This document shows, one piece after another, positions 18,703 through 26,884 of a stretch of 64,000 bases of DNA (its first letter is position 1; each line of letters starts with the position of its first letter). Below the pieces are notes generated by a model. That model was not told the DNA's origin. It made no database searches and saw only the letters and a list, made by a program, of their open reading frames with translations. The translations under genes were made by a program, and so were the position numbers. The stretch is from UBA3775 sp964584255 (GTDB lineage: Bacteria; Bacillota; Clostridia; Lachnospirales; Lachnospiraceae), in the NCBI GenBank assembly GCA_964584255.1, contig CAZOZM010000004.1, positions 1 to 64,000 of the forward strand, read 5' to 3'.

Positions 18703-20199
18703 TTACTTTTGTTCCTCCTTAATTTCCTCTGCCGCTTTTCTTATCAGCTCACGGTCATCCATATGATATTTAACGCCTTTAATTTCCTGATAATCTTCAT
18801 GCCCTTTTCCCGCAACTATGATCAAATCACCGGGGAGTGCATTTTTAAGGGCATATTTGACAGCCTCATATCTGTCTTCCACAATCACATAATTTGAATT
18901 CCTGACTTCCTTTATTCCGGTAACTATGTCTTCAATAATGGCTTCCGGCTCCTCAAATCTCGGATTGTCTGATGTAATAATCGTCAAATCGCTGAGTTCA
19001 CCGCTCACACGACCCATTGTAAATCTTCTGTCCCTTGAACGGTTTCCTCCACATCCGAAAATACAGACAAGTCTTCCCGGATTATACTCCCTCAATGTCG
19101 TCAACAGACTTCTCATGGACATTTCGTTATGTGCATAATCAACCATTATGCTGAAATCTTCCGATACAGGAACCGTCTCTGCCCTGCCCTTTATCTTAAC
19201 ATCATACAGGCCTTTATAAATTGCATCCTTATCAACGCCAAGCACATCGCATATTGCCAGTGCCGTAAGTGAATTATATACGGTAAACCGTCCCGGAATA
19301 TTCAGAACAACGTCCATTTCAAGTTTTCCGCCGGCTTTATACTTAATACCTGCTGAAATGCCCTGAACCGTTTTGCCCGTTCCCGTTCCTATGAGTTCAA
19401 TCCCGGTCGCTCTGTAATCACAGCCTCTTTCCGTTCCAAGTGTAATAAGTCTGCAGGTATGATCCTTCATCATTTCATCAAAATGAGAGTCATCCCGATT
19501 TCCGATACCAATCTTACATCTGCTGAAAAGCAGTCTCTTGCAAGCAAGATAATCTTCAAAATCCGGATGTTCATTTCCACCTATGTGATCCGGTTCAAGA
19601 TTCATGAATACACCAATATCATAGGTAATTCCTTCGACACGCTTCATTTTTAGTCCCTGCGAACTTACTTCCATCACAACAGCCTTAATTCCGGCCTCTG
19701 CCATCTCTGCAAAATGCTGCTGTACAATATAGCTTTCAGGAGTTGAATTGCATGAAGGGATATGTTTATCACCTATTATTGTTTCTATTGTTCCTATAAG
19801 ACCGGTTTTTATTCCGGCATTATTAAGGACATTGTAGACCATATAGGAAGTCGTCGTTTTCCCCTTAGTACCGGTTATACCGATTGTCGTAAGCTTTTCA
19901 GCCGGGTAATCAAAATATGCAGCACTCATATATGCAAGTGCAAGTCTTGCATCTTCCGTTTTTACAACCGTAACATCACCATCAATTTCAACATCCTTTG
20001 TTACCACGAATGCCGCAGCTCCTTTTTCAAGTGCCGCAGGGATAAAATCATGTCCATCTTTAACGGTTCCCGGTATACATACGAAAATGCATCCCTTTGT
20101 TACCTTTCTTGAATCATAAACAAGCTCCGTTATCTCATTTTCAATGTCACCTTTTACCACTGAAAAATCCAAACGACTGATCAGCTTTGATATTTTCAT
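18703..20199 (-). CDS. murE: UDP-MurNAc-Ala-Glu:meso-diaminopimelate ligase
   Basis: 498-residue Mur ligase with ATP loop GTKGKTTT (110-117), the central segment VMEVSSQGL, and the C-terminal TSDNPRFEEP. DNPR is the signature of enzymes that add meso-diaminopimelate rather than lysine, so the cell wall is predicted to be DAP-type; this agrees with the dapA/dapB genes in the same window. It is the first gene of the long run to rpe, with CGGAGG before the ATG. Confidence 0.96.
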   Translation of the reverse strand: MKISKLISRLDFSVVKGDIENEITELVYDSRKVTKGCIFVCIPGTVKDGHDFIPAALEKGAAAFVVTKDVEIDGDVTVVKTEDARLALAYMSAAYFDYPAEKLTTIGITGTKGKTTTSYMVYNVLNNAGIKTGLIGTIETIIGDKHIPSCNSTPESYIVQQHFAEMAEAGIKAVVMEVSSQGLKMKRVEGITYDIGVFMNLEPDHIGGNEHPDFEDYLACKRLLFSRCKIGIGNRDDSHFDEMMKDHTCRLITLGTERGCDYRATGIELIGTGTGKTVQGISAGIKYKAGGKLEMDVVLNIPGRFTVYNSLTALAICDVLGVDKDAIYKGLYDVKIKGRAETVPVSEDFSIMVDYAHNEMSMRSLLTTLREYNPGRLVCIFGCGGNRSRDRRFTMGRVSGELSDLTIITSDNPRFEEPEAIIEDIVTGIKEVRNSNYVIVEDRYEAVKYALKNALPGDLIIVAGKGHEDYQEIKGVKYHMDDRELIRKAAEEIKEEQK

Positions 20200-20243
20200 T
20201 GTTACCTCCGATAATCATTGCCGGTATCCAACCCGCATTTGTC

Positions 20244-20271
20244 TTTATAACAGACTATTTTTGTCAATACC
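20244..20271 (-). promoter_or_regulatory. possible promoter of the murE operon
   Basis: On the minus strand TTGGTA is followed after about 18 nt by TATAAA (complement of 20244-20249), roughly 45 nt before murE. A TTGACA lies closer but at the wrong spacing. Tentative. Confidence 0.35.
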
Positions 20272-20284
20272 AAAACATGCCAAA

Positions 20285-20310
20285 TTCCCACGGCATTTCT
20301 GTCGTGGGAA
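20285..20310 (-). terminator. hairpin downstream of glgA
   Basis: Arms TTCCCACG (20285-20292) and CGTGGGAA (20303-20310) form a stable stem 17 nt after the glgA stop. The following minus-strand sequence has only a short T stretch, so termination may be partial. Confidence 0.55.
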
Positions 20311-20326
20311 TCTGCTGGAAAAATAT

Positions 20327-21763
20327 TTACATGTAACGATAAAGATCTTCATACTGTCCTGCTGAGTTACACCAGGAGAAATCTTTTGCCATTCCTCTGT
20401 CAACAATCTTGTTCCACTCACGCTTTTTGTTATAATATACATCTTTTGCATATCTTATTGCATTAAGCATTTCGTGTGCATTATAGTTTCTGAAACTGAA
20501 ACCTGTACCTGTATTTTCATACTGATTGTAAGGTTCAACCGTATCCTTAAGACCACCTGTTTCTCTGACAATAGGAACGGTACCATAACGTAAACTCATC
20601 AGCTGGCTGAGTCCGCATGGCTCAAAAAGTGATGGCATCAGATAAGCATCACATGCCGCATATATTTTGTGGGAACGCTCATTGTTATAATATATGTTTG
20701 CCGAAACCCTGTTCTTGTATTTCCACTCGTAATGTCTGAAGAGATTTTCATACTTAGGATCTCCGGTTCCGAGAATTATAAACTGCATGTCAGGCGCACA
20801 GATTTCTTCAATCACATAGTCAACAAGATCGAGACCTTTCTGATCCGTAAGTCTTGAAACTATTCCGACCGTAAAAATCTTATCATTTACTTCAAGTCCG
20901 AGTTCTTTTTGAAGTTCTTTCTTATTCTTTGCCTTTTCCTTACGGAAATTAACGGCATTATAGTTGTGATATATGAATTTATCCGTTTCCGGATTCCATT
21001 CGTCATAATCGAGACCGTTTACGATACCTCTCAGGGAATTACTTCTGGCATTCATAAGACCATCAAGTCCCTCACCGTAAAACGGAGTCTTTATTTCGTC
21101 CGCATAAGTCTGGCTTACGGTTGTAACCATATCCGCATATACTATACCACCCTTGAGATAATTGGCATCTCCATAAGCTTCCAGCTTATCAGGCGTGAAA
21201 TAGTATGCAGGCAGTCCGGTTATATCCATAACAGTCTTCTTATCCCAAACGCCCTGGAATTTAAGATTATGTATTGTCATTATCGTCTTAATTCCACGAT
21301 AGAATTCATTATTCTGGAACGCATCATGGAGCATTACCGGAATAAGACCCGTCTGCCAGTCATGGCAATGTATTATGTCAGGTCTGAAATCGATTGCAGG
21401 AAGTGCTGAGAGAGCTGCTTTTGAGAAGAAAGCAAACTTTTCTATATCCTGATAGATTTCACCATATGGCTTGTCTCCGGCAAAATAAAACTCATTGTCT
21501 ATGAAATAGAATTTAACCCCTTCATATTCCATCTCAAGTATTCCGACATATTGAGTACGCCATGCAAGATTCATATAAAAATGAGTTTTATATTTCATCT
21601 GCTCCTTGAATTTTGCAGGAATTGCCTGATAGTTAGGTATCATAACCCTGATTTCAAATTCTTCTTTATTGATATACTTTGGAAGCGAGCCTACAACGTC
21701 TGCAAGTCCTCCTGTTTTGATAAATGGTACACACTCCGATGCAACAAATAAAATCTTTTTCAT
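20327..21763 (-). CDS. glgA: glycogen (starch) synthase, ADP-glucose type
   Basis: 478-residue GT5 glucosyltransferase that extends alpha-1,4-glucan from ADP-glucose. The N-terminal substrate loop KTGGLADVVGSLP (16-28) and the C-terminal SLFEPCGLSQL with MRYGT-type loop (SLRYGTVPIVRETGGL) are diagnostic. Two GT-B lobes are complete. It has its own promoter directly upstream and a hairpin downstream, so it is probably monocistronic. No other glycogen genes are nearby. Its position after spo0A may link storage glycogen to sporulation, but that is only suggested by neighbourhood. Confidence 0.96.
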   Translation of the reverse strand: MKKILFVASECVPFIKTGGLADVVGSLPKYINKEEFEIRVMIPNYQAIPAKFKEQMKYKTHFYMNLAWRTQYVGILEMEYEGVKFYFIDNEFYFAGDKPYGEIYQDIEKFAFFSKAALSALPAIDFRPDIIHCHDWQTGLIPVMLHDAFQNNEFYRGIKTIMTIHNLKFQGVWDKKTVMDITGLPAYYFTPDKLEAYGDANYLKGGIVYADMVTTVSQTYADEIKTPFYGEGLDGLMNARSNSLRGIVNGLDYDEWNPETDKFIYHNYNAVNFRKEKAKNKKELQKELGLEVNDKIFTVGIVSRLTDQKGLDLVDYVIEEICAPDMQFIILGTGDPKYENLFRHYEWKYKNRVSANIYYNNERSHKIYAACDAYLMPSLFEPCGLSQLMSLRYGTVPIVRETGGLKDTVEPYNQYENTGTGFSFRNYNAHEMLNAIRYAKDVYYNKKREWNKIVDRGMAKDFSWCNSAGQYEDLYRYM

Positions 21764-21807
21764 ATCTCCTCCTGTGTAGGGAAAGTTTCAACCTACTTAT
21801 GGTTTTG

Positions 21808-21836
21808 ATTATAACACAGCAGCAGTTTTTTTTAAA
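21808..21836 (-). promoter_or_regulatory. SigA-type promoter of glgA
   Basis: Minus strand TTTAAA (21831-21836), a 17-nt spacer and a perfect TATAAT (21808-21813), about 45 nt before the glgA start. Confidence 0.5.
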
Positions 21837-21850
21837 GACGTATATTTTAA

Positions 21851-22645
21851 CTATGTGCGAAATTTATACTCTAGCCTTATTTTGTCCGCTATAAGTGCAA
21901 CAAATTCCGAATTTGTCGGTTTTCCCTTTGAAGCATCGACCGTATATCCGAAAAGTTCATTTATGGTATCGAGTTTTCCTCTTCCCCATGCCACTTCTAT
22001 TGCGTGCCTTATTGCCCTTTCAACACGACTCGGTGTTGTCTTATAATTCTTTGCAATTGAAGGATAGAGCTGTTTTGTTATCGAGTTAAGCATGTCTGCA
22101 TCATTTACCGAAAGCATTATTGCTTCTCTCAGATATTGGTAACCTTTTATGTGTGCCGGCACTCCTATTTCATGTATAATGTTCGTTACATCCGTTTCCA
22201 GATCCCTTTCTTTTATCTGTTCTCTGGATGTATTCACATGATACTGCAACTGACTTCTCAGGCTTAGATTTCCCCTCACCTGATGTATTCTGTTAAGAAT
22301 CGTTGCAGAATCAAACGGCTTCAGTATGTAATACTCCGCACCTAAGGCAAATGCGCTCTCCATGACACGGTCCTGGCTTATTGCGCTGACTACAATAATG
22401 CTTGGTCTCTTTTCCAACTGTTCGTTCCTGTTTAGCCTCTCCATTACTCCAAGTCCGTCCAGTTTAGGCATTATAAGATCCAGCAAAACAACATCCGGCT
22501 GTTTTTCCTCTATAAGTTTTAATCCGTCTTCTCCATTATCCGCCGTACCTGCAAGTTCAAAATCCTTATCTGTCGAAATTATCTCCTTAAGTACATTCAC
22601 AATTCTCATTGTGTCATCAATTATTGCTATTTTTGTCTTGCTCAT
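21851..22645 (-). CDS. spo0A: sporulation master regulator Spo0A
   Basis: 264-residue response regulator. The receiver domain (1-120) has the acidic pocket Asp10/Asp11, phosphoacceptor Asp56 (LLDLIMP) and conserved Lys in ILKPF. The C-terminal Spo0A effector domain contains the recognition helix region SRVERAIRHAIEVAWGRG. Phosphorylated Spo0A binds 0A boxes and starts sporulation. The start is preceded by GGAGGG. In most Clostridia spoIVB lies directly upstream; here about 7 kb of other genes intervene. Confidence 0.98.
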   Translation of the reverse strand: MSKTKIAIIDDTMRIVNVLKEIISTDKDFELAGTADNGEDGLKLIEEKQPDVVLLDLIMPKLDGLGVMERLNRNEQLEKRPSIIVVSAISQDRVMESAFALGAEYYILKPFDSATILNRIHQVRGNLSLRSQLQYHVNTSREQIKERDLETDVTNIIHEIGVPAHIKGYQYLREAIMLSVNDADMLNSITKQLYPSIAKNYKTTPSRVERAIRHAIEVAWGRGKLDTINELFGYTVDASKGKPTNSEFVALIADKIRLEYKFRT

Positions 22646-22686
22646 GGCTATTCCCTCCTTTTACTTTTCTACCTCAAGCAAGACAA

Positions 22687-22715
22687 AATATAAGATAATA
22701 CTTCCTTTCATTCAA
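22687..22715 (-). promoter_or_regulatory. SigA-type promoter of spo0A
   Basis: Minus strand TTGAAT (22710-22715), 17-nt spacer, TATATT (22687-22692), about 40 nt before spo0A. The remainder of 22716-22942 shows no gene and no clear RNA structure. Confidence 0.5.
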
Positions 22716-22942
22716 TACAAAACAGATTGCATATTGTTTTTTTTACTTTCTAAAGTCAGTATGTGACATATGAACTCATCAGACATCCGCATTTTTCTGC
22801 TTTTGCTGTTTCTTTCATACAGTACTTACGGCGTAATTCTTTCGGGCAATGATATTTGAACTGACTGCTTTGAAGCATGCAGATGACACTGACAGCAAAA
22901 CCACACTCAAATGATAATATTTCAACCGATTACATGTCAACG

Positions 22943-23626
22943 TCAGCTTAAGGCTTCTATTTTCCAGACTACCGTAACCGTATCCGTAACATCAATATCA
23001 TCCGCTTCAATATCTATATCATAAGAATCCTGCCCGGTCGTTTCATAGCCTGCACATCTCATAAGCTTCATGTCATTAAGCGGCCTGGTTACAATCTCCA
23101 TTTCTCCCCAGGAATAGTCAATTGTCTGTATATCCCCGAGCTTAACCTGTGCTGCAGCTGAAAGAACCTGCGCTTTTTGTATGGAATCTTCCATCGCCTT
23201 ATGCAGCAGTTCATTTTTGCATTTTTCCACATCCTCCACTGTATATTCGATAGAAAACTCAGGACTCAGCGGACAATTTGCAAGTGCATACAGAACCTCT
23301 CCCAACTTTTTATTATCCGACGCAAATTCTATTTTCATACGATGTGTATATTTATAGCCCTTAAACCTTCTCTTCCAGCTTTTATCACTATCCTGATAAC
23401 TTTCATATTCAGTATCCACGTTAAAATACAGGGTTTTCAAGTCTTTTCCTGCAAAACCAAGCTTTTCGAATAAATCCTTAAATATTTCGGTATTCTCCGT
23501 TGATATGCGAAGAGTCTGTTCATAAGTCTCATAGATTCCCTCTTTAGTAATGTACAAACGAATTCTGTCCGGCTTCGCCGAAACTTTTCCTTTGCCTGTA
23601 ACTTTAATTGTTCTTTCCATATTCAT
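22943..23626 (-). CDS. SIMPL domain-containing protein
   Basis: 227-residue protein of the SIMPL (DUF541) family: it begins RTIKVTGKGKVSAKPDRI, the typical opening, and shows the mid-domain pattern KAMEDSIQKAQVLSAAAQVKLGDIQTI. Bacterial SIMPL proteins are poorly understood; some are linked to oxidative stress or envelope functions, often with a signal peptide. This one has no signal peptide or membrane helix, so it is probably cytoplasmic. It lies between spo0A and a PPOX-family gene in the accessory stretch. The family call is good; the function is unknown. Confidence 0.8.
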   Translation of the reverse strand: MNMERTIKVTGKGKVSAKPDRIRLYITKEGIYETYEQTLRISTENTEIFKDLFEKLGFAGKDLKTLYFNVDTEYESYQDSDKSWKRRFKGYKYTHRMKIEFASDNKKLGEVLYALANCPLSPEFSIEYTVEDVEKCKNELLHKAMEDSIQKAQVLSAAAQVKLGDIQTIDYSWGEMEIVTRPLNDMKLMRCAGYETTGQDSYDIDIEADDIDVTDTVTVVWKIEALS

Positions 23627-23714
23627 CTGCCTCTTCCTGTTTTACTTTTTTTTCAGCAATTTATCTCATATTTAATAAATCTACCGGGAAACGGATTTCC
23701 AACGGCTTTTGTCA

Positions 23715-24107
23715 TTAAAATTTCACCACTTCAGGCTCATGGGCAAATGATGAGAATGTAGCTGTTGCGTTCTTAAAATAAAACACTTCGGTATTACCGT
23801 CATCTGCTGAATACATGTGCTGCAAAGACGGATAGGCATTAAGCATGGACTGTTTCGCCTCCACTCTGTCATCTTCTACAAGTTCTCCGGCCAGACGAAT
23901 CCATTCACCCTTTTTAAATGCACAGATTTCCACTTTCGGATTTGCATGAATCTGCTTGGAAACCTCCTTAACTTTACCTGTCTGAATATAAAGCTTCCCT
24001 TCAAAAATATGTATGGTTCCAAACGGTCTTACCCTTGGCTGATCATCCTCAACCGTTGCCAAATAGTAAGTCTCTGCTTCTTTTAAAAATTTTGCCACTT
24101 TTTCCAT
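23715..24107 (-). CDS. pyridoxamine 5'-phosphate oxidase-like FMN-binding protein
   Basis: 130-residue single-domain split-barrel protein. It opens with VAKFLKEAETYYLATVEDDQPRVRPFG, the usual N-terminal strand pair of small PPOX-family flavoproteins, followed by GKLYIQTGKVKEVSKQI and PKVEICAFKKGEWIRLAG. Such proteins bind FMN, F420 or haem and reduce or sense small molecules; substrate cannot be predicted. GGAGG lies 8 nt before the ATG. A structured leader with a hairpin and T-run lies upstream (24135-24215). Confidence 0.88.
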   Translation of the reverse strand: MEKVAKFLKEAETYYLATVEDDQPRVRPFGTIHIFEGKLYIQTGKVKEVSKQIHANPKVEICAFKKGEWIRLAGELVEDDRVEAKQSMLNAYPSLQHMYSADDGNTEVFYFKNATATFSSFAHEPEVVKF

Positions 24108-24134
24108 TAAATACTACCTCCAAAAAATTCCACA

Positions 24135-24240
24135 TAAAAAACTGCAGATCACGAACCGCACTCCGTGCTTGACGATTTCTTCGAAATCTTTCGTGATCCA
24201 TTCGGCGCTCGCTTTGCTCATTATATCATATCACTCGTAT
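24135..24240 (-). repeat. structured, repeat-like leader with hairpin and T-run
   Basis: On the minus strand an extended -10 (TGATATAAT) precedes a sequence with arms GATCACGAA (24190-24198) and TTCGTGATC (24147-24155), a smaller internal stem GATTTC/GAAATC, a GCAC/GTGC stem, and a T6 run just after the outer arm. This has the form of an intrinsic terminator between a promoter and the PPOX gene. From memory, similar hairpin sequences recur between genes in Lachnospiraceae; copy number was not tested. The rest of 24108-24418 holds no gene. Confidence 0.45.
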
Positions 24241-24418
24241 CTATGCGACTTTATTTTATATTTCTTCCGGTTCTTTCATCAGCATATGTCAATAATTGCA
24301 ATTGACAGGTTCTTTCATTTTGGTTAACATTTAGACTTATAATCATATTCACCTGTCCGTTCCAAAACAGATCACGGAGGGTTCGTATGTATGTAATACA
24401 CAAGCGGAGGTAATGTAA

Positions 24419-25093
24419 ATGAATTTCTGTAAACGCATACTTGATTGCGAAAAACTTATAAGATATCTGTACAGCAGGTCTGATGAGATGATAGAACATG
24501 ATCTTACATTAGATCCTGTAGAACTGCATTCCCAGTCATATCAAAACTGGAAATTGCTTGACAAGCCAATGAGTGAAGATAAAATCAGGAAACTGAACAT
24601 ATCACAAATTTCAAACACCGAGCCTCTTTATGACAAAATAAACAACGGTCCATCAACACCTAATGCCAAAAGGGTGTTCAACATGCTGATGTGCAGGGAA
24701 GAATGTTTTAAATTTCATTTTACCGACGAAAATACGGATTCTCCTTTAGCCGTATACATGACGGAAATACTTGGATTTAAAATACCTCCAAAGAGAAAAG
24801 AAATTTCTTATCTCCCCGGTCGCTCTGTCACATTAGAAATGCTGTGTGAAGCCGGCAGCGCCTTTAATTACAAAAAAAGAGGGATTATTCATGGTCTGAA
24901 AGCCTTAATCTCACTGGAAATAATTGAAGCCTTTGAAATAAGAATATGTAATGACCGGTACGAAGTTACAAGTATTGGTAAAGAAAATACCGACAATCTA
25001 CCTCTGCATATGTATGAGAATCTTCTGTACAAATTAAGTATCGACGGTTGTATAAACTATATAAATAAAGGAATGAATTCTTGTGCGGAATGA
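24419..25093 (+). CDS. uncharacterised protein, first gene of a plus-strand accessory unit
   Basis: 224-residue soluble protein that I do not recognise. It is preceded by GGAGG 8 nt before the ATG; an ATG-TAA minimal open frame sits between the ribosome binding site and the start. The N-terminal half is charged and mostly helical. The C-terminal third (about 135-200, SVTLEMLCEAGSAFNYKKRGIIHGLKAL then EAFEIRICNDRYEVTSIG) could form a winged-helix-like unit, but this is only an impression. No signal peptide or membrane segment. It is followed on the same strand by a GIY-YIG-like gene and another unknown, and this trio is the only plus-strand group within a long minus-strand region. Confidence 0.65.
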   Translation: MNFCKRILDCEKLIRYLYSRSDEMIEHDLTLDPVELHSQSYQNWKLLDKPMSEDKIRKLNISQISNTEPLYDKINNGPSTPNAKRVFNMLMCREECFKFHFTDENTDSPLAVYMTEILGFKIPPKRKEISYLPGRSVTLEMLCEAGSAFNYKKRGIIHGLKALISLEIIEAFEIRICNDRYEVTSIGKENTDNLPLHMYENLLYKLSIDGCINYINKGMNSCAE

Positions 25094-25111
25094 CGAAACC
25101 AATTTAGGTTT

Positions 25112-25140
25112 GTGACAAATCTGAACTCCCGGCGTATACT
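25112..25140 (+). promoter_or_regulatory. SigA-type promoter of the GIY-YIG gene
   Basis: GTGACA (25112-25117), 17-nt spacer, TATACT (25135-25140), 19 nt after the preceding stop codon and about 40 nt before the next start. AAAGGAG follows at normal spacing before the ATG at 25187. Confidence 0.5.
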
Positions 25141-25186
25141 CAGCCCATAAGCAAAACCCGGGCAAAAACAACAAAAGGAGTTACAT

Positions 25187-25672
25187 ATGAACAATACAAA
25201 AACAAATACAGTCAATAATTCTAAATTTACAACCTATCTTAACAACCTTTTTACTCCGGCTCAGAATTGGGCGTCAGGCAGCGGCAGAAAATGGATACAG
25301 GCAAACATACAGGGACTGGATGATTTAATCATAAAAAATTACAATGACTGTCTCTTTGGAATATATTGTATCCGAATTAACGACATTCCTCTCTACATAG
25401 GTGAAAGCATAAAACCTGTGAAGAGACTCGTAGTTCACGCATATAACCTCTGCCATCACCCTGAAATTTTCGGTCTCAAGAGCTCCGACATTACAAGCAA
25501 CAGACTTTCGGTTGAACTCCTTGAGACTTCACTTTACAGGGAAGACCTGCGTAAAGCAAAGGAGGTAAGCCACATTTCGAGCTTACACCCTCTGTTACAA
25601 AGATGTGACGGGTCCGACTTCTGCATTCCGAGAAATTCAAGAACAGACGCTTTACTCCCTCATCTGAACTGA
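25187..25672 (+). CDS. GIY-YIG nuclease-like protein
   Basis: 161-residue protein with a GIY-YIG core. FGIYCIRI supplies GIY (about residues 64-66) and PLYIGES supplies YIG. The expected catalytic Arg and following residues fit VKRLVVHAY, and the metal-binding Glu fits SVELLETSLY. A C-terminal HPLLQ segment resembles the end of the fold. GIY-YIG domains cut DNA in UvrC, homing endonucleases, some restriction enzymes and small orphan proteins. An N-terminal 50-residue extension (KFTTYLNNLF, ASGSGRKWIQANIQG) may position substrate. Whether it is an active nuclease and what it cuts are unknown. It has its own promoter, and the next gene follows closely. Confidence 0.7.
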   Translation: MNNTKTNTVNNSKFTTYLNNLFTPAQNWASGSGRKWIQANIQGLDDLIIKNYNDCLFGIYCIRINDIPLYIGESIKPVKRLVVHAYNLCHHPEIFGLKSSDITSNRLSVELLETSLYREDLRKAKEVSHISSLHPLLQRCDGSDFCIPRNSRTDALLPHLN

Positions 25673-25689
25673 ACAAGGAGGGATTTACT

Positions 25690-26076
25690 TTGGCTATTAT
25701 ACAAATACTGTACAAAGAAAAAGAAATGCCGGTATATAATGCAGTTAAACTTTACAAAGAATCGTTCAGAGCCACATTATTACCGGTCGAAATAAAAGAG
25801 TTTCATAAAAGATTAAAACACGCTTCCCCTGCTTTCGAAGATACAACCGATTGGAATCTGCTTCAAAATGATCTGCTTTTTACCAAATCCTACATGCAAA
25901 ATTTCAGCACTCCCGAGCTTGCAGTCTGGATCGCCTACGAAAGCCTATTAGAAATATTCAACAGCTCCGAGAACGGAATTACGGACGCCATGCAGGTTTT
26001 CAGTTATAAAAAGCATAAGTTTTGGGTAAAAGCAGAAGGAAGTCACATTGTCTTCCTAAATCCAGAAGATTATTAG
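25690..26076 (+). CDS. uncharacterised protein with TTG start, next to GIY-YIG gene
   Basis: 128-residue protein, not recognised. The start is a TTG with AAGGAGGG at proper spacing, a strong ribosome binding site that supports it over the internal ATG at residue 13. It is mainly helical, with an aromatic C-terminus (KKHKFWVKAEGSHIVFLNPEDY) resembling a small beta-hairpin. No signal or membrane segment. It is only 17 nt after the GIY-YIG gene and very probably co-expressed with it; a partner, immunity or specificity role is possible but unsupported. Confidence 0.6.
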   Translation: MAIIQILYKEKEMPVYNAVKLYKESFRATLLPVEIKEFHKRLKHASPAFEDTTDWNLLQNDLLFTKSYMQNFSTPELAVWIAYESLLEIFNSSENGITDAMQVFSYKKHKFWVKAEGSHIVFLNPEDY

Positions 26077-26101
26077 TCCTTCTCTTATCAGATCTCTTCT
26101 A

Positions 26102-26121
26102 AACGCTTGTTAAAAAGCGTT
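26102..26121. terminator. weak hairpin between converging genes
   Basis: AACGCTT (26102-26108) and AAGCGTT (26115-26121) form a 7-bp stem between the plus-strand unknown gene and the minus-strand methyltransferase gene. Neither side has a strong T-run. Confidence 0.4.
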
Positions 26122-26134
26122 GTGCTAAAGTTTA

Positions 26135-26707
26135 TCATCTTTTCTTTTTATTCCGGTGAATCCAGGGAATACAGCGGTTAACATTTCTGCTGTATTCCCC
26201 ATATTCATGTCCATATAACTTACGCAGCCATTTTTCCTCTGTTTTTATCAGAAAAACCGTCATATGTACATAATAGATTACCGGAAGAATAAATAAACTG
26301 ATGTTTGATTCTATAAGAATTGCTCCGATACACACTAGAAAAAAGGCACTGTATATCGGATTTCTTACTACTGCATATACACCGGTTGTGACCAATTGAT
26401 TTTCCTTGATATGACCATCTATCTTGGATATAAAATTTGAACCAAACCACAACCATGCTCCAAATAAAATCAATATCACTCCGATGATAACAAATGGAAT
26501 TTTTAATTCTTCTATCTGCAGAAAATATATCTTTCCCATTTCCGACATAATAATCGCTGCAGCGGTAATTATCAATTGAGGTATTACAATAATCGGACCA
26601 ACACCCATCAATGGCAAATGTTCCTGCTTGCTTACATTGTCTTTCGTATCACTTAGCTCCTTACAAGTTTTGTGTTTGCTGCATATTTCACAATCAGCCT
26701 TCCTCAC
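26135..26707 (-). CDS. isoprenylcysteine carboxyl methyltransferase-like membrane protein
   Basis: 190-residue membrane protein with about four hydrophobic segments (near residues 35-55, 65-85, 115-140 and 150-165) and the ICMT/PEMT family signature: LVTTGVYAVVRNPIYSAFF, then EEKWLRKLYGHEYGEYSRNVNRCIPW. Such proteins use S-adenosylmethionine to methylate lipids or isoprenylated substrates; the true substrate in Firmicutes is unknown. An N-terminal cysteine cluster (Cys6, Cys9, Cys15) might bind a metal. The reading starts at a GTG with a poor ribosome binding site. A strong promoter and a palindromic operator lie just upstream. Confidence 0.82.
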   Translation of the reverse strand: MRKADCEICSKHKTCKELSDTKDNVSKQEHLPLMGVGPIIVIPQLIITAAAIIMSEMGKIYFLQIEELKIPFVIIGVILILFGAWLWFGSNFISKIDGHIKENQLVTTGVYAVVRNPIYSAFFLVCIGAILIESNISLFILPVIYYVHMTVFLIKTEEKWLRKLYGHEYGEYSRNVNRCIPWIHRNKKKR

Positions 26708-26738
26708 ATCTGTCTTTAGAAAGAACGATGTTTTTATA

Positions 26739-26754
26739 GTTAGTTTAAACTAAC
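26739..26754 (-). promoter_or_regulatory. 16-bp perfect palindromic operator
   Basis: GTTAGTTTAAACTAAC is a perfect palindrome placed over the predicted transcription start of the methyltransferase gene. This size and position suit a TetR- or MarR-like dimeric repressor. No such regulator gene is adjacent. Confidence 0.6.
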
Positions 26755-26762
26755 CGTCAATA

Positions 26763-26791
26763 AATATAACATATTGTTTTACAAATGTCAA
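26763..26791 (-). promoter_or_regulatory. strong SigA-type promoter of the methyltransferase gene
   Basis: Minus strand TTGACA (26786-26791), 17-nt spacer, TATATT (26763-26768): near-consensus and followed at once by the palindromic operator. Confidence 0.7.
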
Positions 26792-26884
26792 ACTCTGCCT
26801 TATAAAACCTGCTTTTCCGGATTTTCTCTTACCTTACTGCATTTTTCATTATTGTCGCAAAAAAGTTCTTCCATCCGTCTTCTT

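Noticed and set aside
20900..21409. 166-residue plus-strand frame inside glgA
   Set aside because: Reverse-strand shadow of a secure gene.
25491..25715. 74-residue minus-strand open frame within the GIY-YIG gene
   Set aside because: Out-of-strand shadow; the plus-strand frame carries the GIY and YIG motifs and a proper ribosome binding site.
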